NCBI GenBank assembly: GCA_019417145.1
Contig: DXVY01000008.1
Location: forward strand, 7,941-19,423
Origin: Clostridiales bacterium
GTDB lineage: Bacteria > Bacillota > Clostridia > Oscillospirales > Acutalibacteraceae
Reading direction: 5' to 3'
DNA length: 11,483 nucleotides
Positions 6,723 to 11,483 of the stretch are shown one piece after another. Each line of letters begins with the position of its first letter. Within the stretch, counting starts at the first letter, position 1. The notes beneath the pieces are model-generated. The model was not told where the DNA came from, made no database searches, and saw nothing but the letters and a program-made list of their open reading frames with translations. The translations under genes were made by a program, and so were the position numbers.

Positions 6723-9289
6723 TCGGTGTGCGCAAGGCAAAGAGCGCCTGGCCCCTTTATGCCGCCGCCTTTATCTTGTCATGCCTTCTGTTTGCGGGCG
6801 TGCTGGCTGTTATGGGCATAACGCCTTTCGGCAACAAAAGCTTGGCTGTCGTGGACGCCAATATTCAGTATCTGGATTTTTACGCCTATTTAAAGGATGT
6901 GCTCGCCGGGGACAACAGCGCCTTTTATTCCTTTTCCAAAACCCTTGGCGGCAATACCATCGGCCTGCTTTCCTACTATTTAACCAGCCCCTTAAGCCTG
7001 CTGGTGGTGTTTTTCCCTAAAAGCCAGCTCCATCTCTTTTTCACCCTGTTGGTCACCCTGAAAATCGGCCTGTGCGGCTTGACGGCGGCGGTGTTTTTGC
7101 GCGGCCGCTTTGCCGGCCTGCATCGGTATTATATTCTGCTGCTATCCCTGGGCTACGCCCTTATGCAGTATAATCTGGCGCAGAACAGCAATGTCATGTG
7201 GCTGGACGGGGTGTACATGCTGCCCCTGATCCTGTTAGGGGTTTATCGGCTGCTGCGCGAGAATAAAAGGGCCCTGCTGATCGCATCGGTGGCCTGTTCT
7301 CTGCTTTTCAACTGGTATAGCGCAGGCATCAACTGCCTTTTCTCCGCCCTTTATTTTCTCTATGAGCTGCTGCTGTGCGAGTCCGCGCCCCTGCGCAATG
7401 GGAAACAGACCCTATTGCGCGTCTGGCGGTATGGGTATTCCATGCTGTTGGGGTTGGGATGCAGTATGTGCCTGTTTTTTCCCACCTTGCTGGCCTTGGG
7501 AAACGGACGGGCGGGGGCGGATACGAAAATCCTATCCCTGGATTTTATCGGCAATGTCTTTTCAGCCGTGCAAAATTATACCGTAGGCGCTCTGGAGTCC
7601 AAGGGGAGCGTTTCGCTGTTCTGCGGCAGCCTGATTCTGTTGGGGTGCATCGGCTTTTTCTTTGCGCGGCAGATTCCACGGCGGGTGAAAATTATCACCG
7701 GCGCCGCCTTGGCGGTCACCCTGCTGCTCTTTTACTGGCAGCCGTTTGTCTTTGTCTTTTCCCTCCTGAAGACCGTAGCCAGCTATTGGTATCGGTATTC
7801 TTATGTAGGCGTTATGATGCTGCTGGTAGTGGCCGCCTGGTTTTTCCAGGCTCTGCCGGAGGAAAAAAGGAATTACGGCCTGTTGGGTAAAGGCGCGGCC
7901 GGATTTGCCGCTGCGCTTTTGGTTTTGGACTATGTGCATTCGGTCTATTCTCTGAAAGCCACCTATTTTACGGTTCTGCTCTGCATATGCGTCGCCGCCG
8001 GCGTAGGTTTTTTGGGCTGGTGCAGGCGAAAGGGAAGGTATGTCAAACTGGCCGCTGTGGTACTGGCGGGGGTGGTCTGCGTGGAATCGGCCGTCAACGC
8101 CTGTCTGGTCCTGCGCGTGTACGGTACGGCCGATCAGGCGGCTTACGTGGATTATGTAGAGCAGCAGGAAAAGCAGATCGACGCTTTACAGGCATATGAC
8201 CACGACTTTTACCGCGTCAACCAGACCTCTACCCGCATCATGAACGAGGGCACCAACCTGACCGCCAACTACAACGAAGCCTTTGCCTTTAACTATCCTT
8301 CCATATCGGGCTATACATCGGTGTCGGACAACAATCAGCGGGAGTTTCTGGCTCGACTGGGGTATCGCTGTGAAAATCTCAATACCATGAATATTGTCAA
8401 TACATCCATCCTGCCCGCCGACAGCTTGTTGGGGGTCAGGTATGTGCTGTCCGCTTATCCTGTACAGGGGCTGGAAAGAATAGACAGCCTGGGGTGCTTT
8501 AACGGCAAGTATGTTTATAAAAATCCCTACTGCCTGCCCATGGCCTTTACCTATACGCCGGACGGAAGAGCTCTGGATGAGGAAGAGGATAATCCTTTTG
8601 TATATCAAAATGGACTGTATAGTTATCTGCTTGGCCGAAAGGTGGAGCTCTTCCGTTCTATCCAACCGATTAGGCGGGCGGATGCGGACGGCGTGGAATA
8701 TGAGCTCTCTCTGCCCGAGGGGGAAATCGCCGTATACGGTTATATCGATACGGACCGATCCTTGGATGCTATGGTTTATGCCGACGGAGAACTTCTCACC
8801 GGCTACGCCATGTGGAAGTCGCCACGGGTGTTCTATATCCCTGCTCCTGGGGAAGGGGAGCATGTAACCACCGTAAGGCTGGAGGCGGAAAACGCCGCGG
8901 ACGGCATTACAGAGGAAGCTTTTTATTATCTGGACCTGGCCCTTTTGGAGGAGGTTTCGGCCGAACTGACCGCCCGGGCGGCGGAAAATTTGATCTTGGA
9001 AAACGGGAATGTATCCTGTACGGTTACGGCGCGTGAGGGACAAAGGCTCTACTTGTCTGTGCCTGTGGACGACGGCTGGAAGGTCATGGTCAACGGTCGG
9101 ACGGTTCAGACCGACAGCATTGGTGGGTGTATGATGTCCCTGCCCCTGGACCAGGGAGAAAACCAGATATCCCTGCGGTATACAGTGCCCGGCCTGTACC
9201 TGGGAATTGCCGTATCTGTCGGCAGCCTGGCCGTCTGCATCCTTCTTCTGCTACGCAGACGCTGGCGCGAGAAAGCCAATAGGTCGTAG
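6710..9289 (+). CDS. yfhO: YfhO family membrane protein (putative GT-C type glycosyltransferase)
   Basis: This is an 859-residue protein. A first helix at about 14-35 is followed by an outside loop, VVDANIQYLDFYAYLKD (47-63). Its acidic residues are where GT-C enzymes place the catalytic Asp. About ten more helices run to residue 470, then a soluble domain of about 360 residues on the outside, and a last helix at about 832-852 before a basic tail. Family landmarks include SFSKTLGGNTIGLLSYYLTSP (74-94), QNSNVMWLDGVYMLPLIL (158-175), FYRVNQTS (500-507), SISGYTSVSD (531-540) and DSLLGVRYVLS (571-581). In Bacillus and Listeria, YfhO-type proteins add GlcNAc or other sugars from undecaprenyl phosphate to lipoteichoic or wall teichoic acid. 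Here the gene is third in an operon with the two expected partners. The start at 6710 is supported by GGAGG (6695-6699) and overlaps the glycosyltransferase gene. The acceptor polymer is not known. Confidence 0.92.
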   Translation: MQKVVGVRKAKSAWPLYAAAFILSCLLFAGVLAVMGITPFGNKSLAVVDANIQYLDFYAYLKDVLAGDNSAFYSFSKTLGGNTIGLLSYYLTSPLSLLVVFFPKSQLHLFFTLLVTLKIGLCGLTAAVFLRGRFAGLHRYYILLLSLGYALMQYNLAQNSNVMWLDGVYMLPLILLGVYRLLRENKRALLIASVACSLLFNWYSAGINCLFSALYFLYELLLCESAPLRNGKQTLLRVWRYGYSMLLGLGCSMCLFFPTLLALGNGRAGADTKILSLDFIGNVFSAVQNYTVGALESKGSVSLFCGSLILLGCIGFFFARQIPRRVKIITGAALAVTLLLFYWQPFVFVFSLLKTVASYWYRYSYVGVMMLLVVAAWFFQALPEEKRNYGLLGKGAAGFAAALLVLDYVHSVYSLKATYFTVLLCICVAAGVGFLGWCRRKGRYVKLAAVVLAGVVCVESAVNACLVLRVYGTADQAAYVDYVEQQEKQIDALQAYDHDFYRVNQTSTRIMNEGTNLTANYNEAFAFNYPSISGYTSVSDNNQREFLARLGYRCENLNTMNIVNTSILPADSLLGVRYVLSAYPVQGLERIDSLGCFNGKYVYKNPYCLPMAFTYTPDGRALDEEEDNPFVYQNGLYSYLLGRKVELFRSIQPIRRADADGVEYELSLPEGEIAVYGYIDTDRSLDAMVYADGELLTGYAMWKSPRVFYIPAPGEGEHVTTVRLEAENAADGITEEAFYYLDLALLEEVSAELTARAAENLILENGNVSCTVTAREGQRLYLSVPVDDGWKVMVNGRTVQTDSIGGCMMSLPLDQGENQISLRYTVPGLYLGIAVSVGSLAVCILLLLRRRWREKANRS

Positions 9290-9301
9290 TATGGCATATC
9301 C

Positions 9302-9340
9302 GCTCCCGCCCTGTCCGCACTTGACAGAGCGGGAGCATTT
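9302..9340 (+). terminator. Hairpin terminator of the glycosylation operon
   Basis: GCTCCCGC (9302-9309) pairs with GCGGGAGC (9329-9336), and after one C/A mismatch CTGTC (9311-9315) pairs with GACAG (9323-9327) around a 7-base loop. ATTT follows, so the U-tract is short. It starts 12 bases after the yfhO stop. The right side of the hairpin contains the -35 box of the following tRNA promoter. Confidence 0.72.
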
Positions 9341-9349
9341 CTGTATAAT
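9321..9349 (+). promoter_or_regulatory. Consensus promoter of tRNA-Leu
   Basis: TTGACA (9321-9326) and TATAAT (9344-9349) are both exact consensus hexamers with the ideal 17-base spacer, as expected for a strongly expressed stable RNA. The predicted start near 9356 lies only 2-3 bases before the mature tRNA 5' end. The -35 box lies within the terminator hairpin of the upstream operon. Confidence 0.9.
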
Positions 9350-9358
9350 AAAACCTAC

Positions 9359-9445
9359 GCCGCTGTGGTGGAATCGGCAGACACAAGGGACTTAAAATCC
9401 CTCGATGGCAACATCGTACGAGTTCAAGTCTCGTCAGCGGCACCA
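9359..9445 (+). tRNA. tRNA-Leu (anticodon UAA)
   Basis: This is an 87-base class II tRNA. The acceptor stem GCCGCTG (9359-9365) pairs with CAGCGGC (9435-9441); discriminator A and an encoded CCA follow (9442-9445). The anticodon stem AGGGA/TCCCT encloses the loop CTTAAAA (9391-9397), giving anticodon TAA (9393-9395), which reads UUA leucine codons. The long variable arm GATG-GCAA-CATC is typical of leucine tRNAs, and the T arm ACGAG-TTCAAGT-CTCGT is intact. It is transcribed from its own consensus promoter and followed by a terminator within the first tandem repeat unit. No other tRNA is adjacent. Confidence 0.97.
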
Positions 9446-9470
9446 GCGGCAAGCTGCCGCTCCCAGGACG

Positions 9471-9506
9471 CGCACCCCCGCCTTTGTGGGGTGCGTTTTT
9501 CTTTTT
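9471..9506 (+). terminator. Rho-independent terminator in repeat unit 1 (ends tRNA-Leu)
   Basis: CGCACCCC (9471-9478) pairs perfectly with GGGGTGCG (9488-9495) across a 9-base loop and is followed by TTTTTCTTTTT. This is the strongest terminator in the window and lies 26 bases after the tRNA CCA end. Confidence 0.9.
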
Positions 9507-9573
9507 CGCCCGCGCTTAAACCGGTATCTATTTTGTAAGCCCATCTCAGCGGCAAGCTGCCGCTCCCAGGACG

Positions 9574-9606
9574 CGCACCCCGCCTTTGTGGGGTGCGTTT
9601 TCCTTT
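9574..9606 (+). terminator. Second copy of the terminator (repeat unit 2)
   Basis: The same 8-base-pair stem (9574-9581 with 9590-9597) occurs with an 8-base loop and the T-tract TTTTCCTTT. It would act only on transcripts that pass the first terminator. Confidence 0.8.
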
Positions 9607-9675
9607 ATCGCCCGCGCTTAAACCGGTATCTATTCTGTAAGCCCATCTCAGCGGCAAGCTGCCGCTCCCAGGACG

Positions 9676-9709
9676 CGCACCCCCGCCTTTGTGGGGTGCG
9701 TTTTCCTTT
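9676..9709 (+). terminator. Third copy of the terminator (repeat unit 3)
   Basis: The stem at 9676-9683 pairs with 9693-9700 and is followed by TTTTCCTTT. It is the last barrier before the metal-ATPase promoter. The 82 bases between the end of the repeats (9737) and the promoter (9820) hold no feature I can recognise. Confidence 0.8.
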
Positions 9710-9819
9710 GTCGCCCGCGCTCATATCGGCATCTATATATTGTTCAGCCTCGTTCCTGTAAGGATCAAGCTGCACTGTGTCCAAAGGGTGTAAACATTAA
9801 AAACGCAGGGCGCTTTCTC

Positions 9820-9848
9820 TTGACAAATTATACCCATAGGGGTATATT
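9820..9848 (+). promoter_or_regulatory. Sigma-A-type promoter of the metal ATPase gene
   Basis: TTGACA (9820-9825) and TATATT (9843-9848) have a 17-base spacer. The spacer and -10 box are covered by the left operator, an arrangement expected for a repressed promoter. The predicted start is near 9855, the first base of the right operator. The ribosome binding site AGGAGG (9883-9888) follows in the leader. Confidence 0.82.
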
Positions 9849-9872
9849 GTACATATACCCCTATGGGTATAA
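9828..9872 (+). promoter_or_regulatory. Paired CsoR-like metal-repressor operators in a 45-base inverted repeat
   Basis: A 20-base arm (9828-9847) and its exact reverse complement (9853-9872) flank 5 bases. Each arm holds a smaller palindrome of the form ATACCC-N4-GGGTAT: one at 9830-9845 between the -35 and -10 boxes, the other at 9855-9870 at the transcription start. Their centres are 25 bases apart. TACCC...GGGTA palindromes with G/C tracts are typical targets of CsoR/CstR/RcnR-family repressors, which release DNA on binding Cu(I), other metals or persulfides. That family link is inference from the motif and the downstream gene. No regulator gene is in the window. Confidence 0.75.
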
Positions 9873-9894
9873 CGAGCCGGTCAGGAGGGAACAT

Positions 9895-11483
9895 ATGAAA
9901 GCATACATACAGAAACTGGAAGGACTTTTGGCGTGGGGCGGCGTGAAAAAGGAGATTATGCTGCTGGGTATTTCCGGGGTGGCGTTACTGATCAGCATAT
10001 TCGATGCATTTCATCTGCCCGTTGACGCGGCGTGGGTCGCTATCATATTGTGCGGCGTCCCCATTATTCTGGAAGCGATTATCGGACTTGTAACGGCCTT
10101 TGATATCAAGGCGGACGTACTGGTTTCCATTGCATTGGTCGCCGCGGTGATCATCGGGGAGGATTTTGCCGCCGGCGAGGTGGCCTTCATCATGCAGCTG
10201 GGGGCACTTTTGGAGGACCTGACCGTATCTAAGGCCCGGGCCGGTATCGAAAAGCTGGTCCGGCTGACCCCTCAAAAGGCGCGGGTCATGGAAGGGGAAA
10301 GAGAAAGGATCGTGCCGGTACAAGAGGTCAGGGTGGGAGAACGGCTGCGCGTTTTGCCCGGCGAAACCATTCCCGTTGACGGGGTTATCCTGTCCGGGCA
10401 GACCTCCGTAAACCAGGCGGTCATGACCGGCGAGTCCCTGCCGGTGGACAAAGGGCCGGGAGACGAGGTTTCCAGCGGAACGGTCAATCAGTTCGGCTCC
10501 TTTGACATGCGGGCCGCCAAGGTGGGGGAGGACAGCTCCATCCAGCGCATGATCCGTCTGGTGCAGTCGGCGGACGCAGGCAAGGCCAAGATTGTGGGCA
10601 TAGCCGACCGTTGGGCTACCTGGATCGTGATCATCGCCCTGTCGGCAGCGGTATTGACCTGGCTGATAACCGGCCAGGTTATCCGCGCGGTGACTATACT
10701 GGTGGTATTTTGTCCCTGCGCCCTGGTGTTGGCAACGCCTACCGCCATTATGGCGGCTATTGGTAACGCTACCAAGCACGGCTTTCTGGTACGGCAGGGG
10801 GATGCCCTGGAACGGCTGGCCAGCGTGTCCAAAATCGCCTTTGACAAAACCGGGACGCTGACCTATGGCAAGCCTCGGGTCATCGATGTAAAAAGCTGTT
10901 CGGCCAATTTTCCGGAGGATCAGCTTTACGCCTATACCGCGGCGGCCGAGCAGTTTTCCGAGCATCCGCTGGGCAAGGCAGTGGTCCAGGGCTATAGGGA
11001 GACGACCGGCGCGCCGCTCCTACAGGCGGAGGCGTTTCATATGGAAGCCGGAAGGGGCGTGTGCGCACGGGTAGAGGGCAGAGAGATTATAGCGGGTAAA
11101 CGCGACATGTTTAAGCAGGAACGGATCCCGCTTCCGGAGCAGGCCCTGCAAGAGGCGGACAATTACCTGGACCAGGGCTGTATGGTGTTTTATGTGGCCG
11201 TCGACCGGAACTTCGCGGGATTTCTGGTCCTATCGGATACCCTGCGCCCCGAAAGTTGCCAAACAGTTGACGCGCTGGCCGCCCTGGGCGTGCAGCCCGT
11301 GCTTTTGACTGGAGACCATGAAAACACGGCGCAGGCCATCTCCCGACAGCTGCATATACGGGAGGTCCATGCCGATTGTCTGCCGGAGGATAAGCTGAAC
11401 TGGATCGATGCTTATCAAAAGAATAAGCAGCCGGTATGTATGATTGGCGACGGCATCAACGACGCGCCGGCGCTGAAAAAGGC
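9895..11483 (+). CDS. Heavy-metal-translocating P1B-type ATPase, N-terminal 529 residues (CPC type)
   Basis: The gene is truncated by the window end. The ATG at 9895 has AGGAGG six bases upstream. The pump uses ATP to export metal cations across the membrane. Four N-terminal helices (about 21-38, 46-67, 73-89, 92-108) are followed by the actuator domain with TGES (178-181). Two more helices follow, the second with the metal-binding CPC (273-275). The P domain has the phosphorylated D317 in DKTGT (317-321), the N domain has SEHPLGKAV (355-363), and TGD (472-474) and GDGINDAP (518-525) close the visible part. All catalytic motifs are intact. There is no N-terminal heavy-metal-associated domain or CXXC, only about 20 residues before the first helix. 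CPC fits either Cu(I) or Zn/Cd pumps; the deciding residues in the last two helices lie beyond the window. The CsoR-like operators favour Cu(I), but this is not certain. Confidence 0.93.
   Translation, partial: MKAYIQKLEGLLAWGGVKKEIMLLGISGVALLISIFDAFHLPVDAAWVAIILCGVPIILEAIIGLVTAFDIKADVLVSIALVAAVIIGEDFAAGEVAFIMQLGALLEDLTVSKARAGIEKLVRLTPQKARVMEGERERIVPVQEVRVGERLRVLPGETIPVDGVILSGQTSVNQAVMTGESLPVDKGPGDEVSSGTVNQFGSFDMRAAKVGEDSSIQRMIRLVQSADAGKAKIVGIADRWATWIVIIALSAAVLTWLITGQVIRAVTILVVFCPCALVLATPTAIMAAIGNATKHGFLVRQGDALERLASVSKIAFDKTGTLTYGKPRVIDVKSCSANFPEDQLYAYTAAAEQFSEHPLGKAVVQGYRETTGAPLLQAEAFHMEAGRGVCARVEGREIIAGKRDMFKQERIPLPEQALQEADNYLDQGCMVFYVAVDRNFAGFLVLSDTLRPESCQTVDALAALGVQPVLLTGDHENTAQAISRQLHIREVHADCLPEDKLNWIDAYQKNKQPVCMIGDGINDAPALKK

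Larger units (their letters stand above)
9444..9737 (+). repeat. Three tandem ~102-base repeats, each with a hairpin and a terminator
   Basis: Unit 1 is 9444-9546 (103 bases), unit 2 is 9547-9648 (102 bases) and unit 3 starts at 9649, losing similarity after about 9720-9737. Units 1 and 2 differ at only a handful of positions, including one C in the ACCCC(C) run. Each unit has, in order, the perfect hairpin AGCGGCA-AGC-TGCCGCT, a CCCAGGA linker, a strong terminator hairpin with a T-tract, and an AT-richer tail with GGTATCTATT and GTAAGCCCATCT. No coding potential is convincing. The first unit begins with the final CA of the tRNA, so the array is fused to the tRNA 3' end. This covers most of the gene-free stretch 9446-9894. 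Confidence 0.93.

Noticed and set aside
9435..9656. CAGCGGCA copies considered as integration (att) sites of a tRNA-targeting element.
   Set aside because: The shared core is only 8 bases and GC-rich, no integrase gene is visible, and the copies fit the tandem unit better. An island beyond the window is possible but unsupported.
9444..9737. Repeats considered as a CRISPR array.
   Set aside because: The units are contiguous near-copies about 102 bases long with no unique spacers, and no cas gene is near.
9405..9761. Plus-strand open frame of 118 codons with an internal protein repeat.
   Set aside because: It begins inside the tRNA and runs through three terminators. The protein repeat is just the translated DNA repeat, its frame shifts between units, and it lacks a ribosome binding site.
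9738..9819. Gene-free stretch before the ATPase promoter checked for a riboswitch or small RNA.
   Set aside because: No stable stem pairs, promoter hexamers or known riboswitch core were seen.
9985..10965. Long open frame on the minus strand opposite the metal ATPase gene (326 codons).
   Set aside because: The plus strand carries the intact P1B ATPase motifs. The minus translation is His/Gly/Gln-rich with no recognisable domain, typical of an antisense shadow.

Overview
The window is GC-rich bacterial DNA with genes on the plus strand only. Its codon use and upstream signals (AGGAGG-type ribosome binding sites, TTGACA/TATAAT promoters, short U-tailed terminators) fit a Gram-positive, low-redundancy Firmicutes genome. 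A YunB-family sporulation protein points to an endospore former, most likely a GC-rich Clostridia lineage. The genus cannot be fixed from this sequence.

Layout. (1) 1-733: the C-terminal part of an AGCS-family sodium/alanine symporter, closed by a hairpin terminator. (2) 762-2421: a sigma-A-type promoter, a PflX/COG1313-type radical SAM protein and, overlapping it by 29 bases, a hemolysin III/PAQR-type seven-helix membrane protein. (3) 2506-5249: the YunB sporulation protein and, 20 bases on, a full-length NAD-dependent DNA ligase (LigA). (4) 5270-9340: one promoter, three overlapping genes and one terminator. The genes encode a GtrA-type four-helix protein, a GtrB/CsbB-type family 2 glycosyltransferase with two C-terminal helices, and an 859-residue YfhO-family membrane protein. 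Together they look like a complete three-component cell-surface glycosylation system: make an undecaprenyl-phosphate sugar, flip it, and transfer it outside the membrane. (5) 9321-9445: tRNA-Leu(UAA) with a consensus promoter whose -35 box lies inside the terminator hairpin of the preceding operon. (6) 9444-9737: three tandem copies of a ~102-base unit, each carrying a small perfect hairpin and a rho-independent terminator. The first copy begins on the last bases of the tRNA. (7) 9820-11483: a metal-type promoter with two ATACCC-N4-GGGTAT operators arranged as a 45-base inverted repeat, then a P1B-type heavy-metal ATPase that runs off the window end.

Most of the window is ordinary chromosome. 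The parts that deserve a second look are the compact glycosylation operon, the interleaved terminator/promoter/tRNA junction with its tandem terminator repeats, and the symmetric double operator in front of the metal ATPase. I do not see evidence for an entirely new defence or mobile system.
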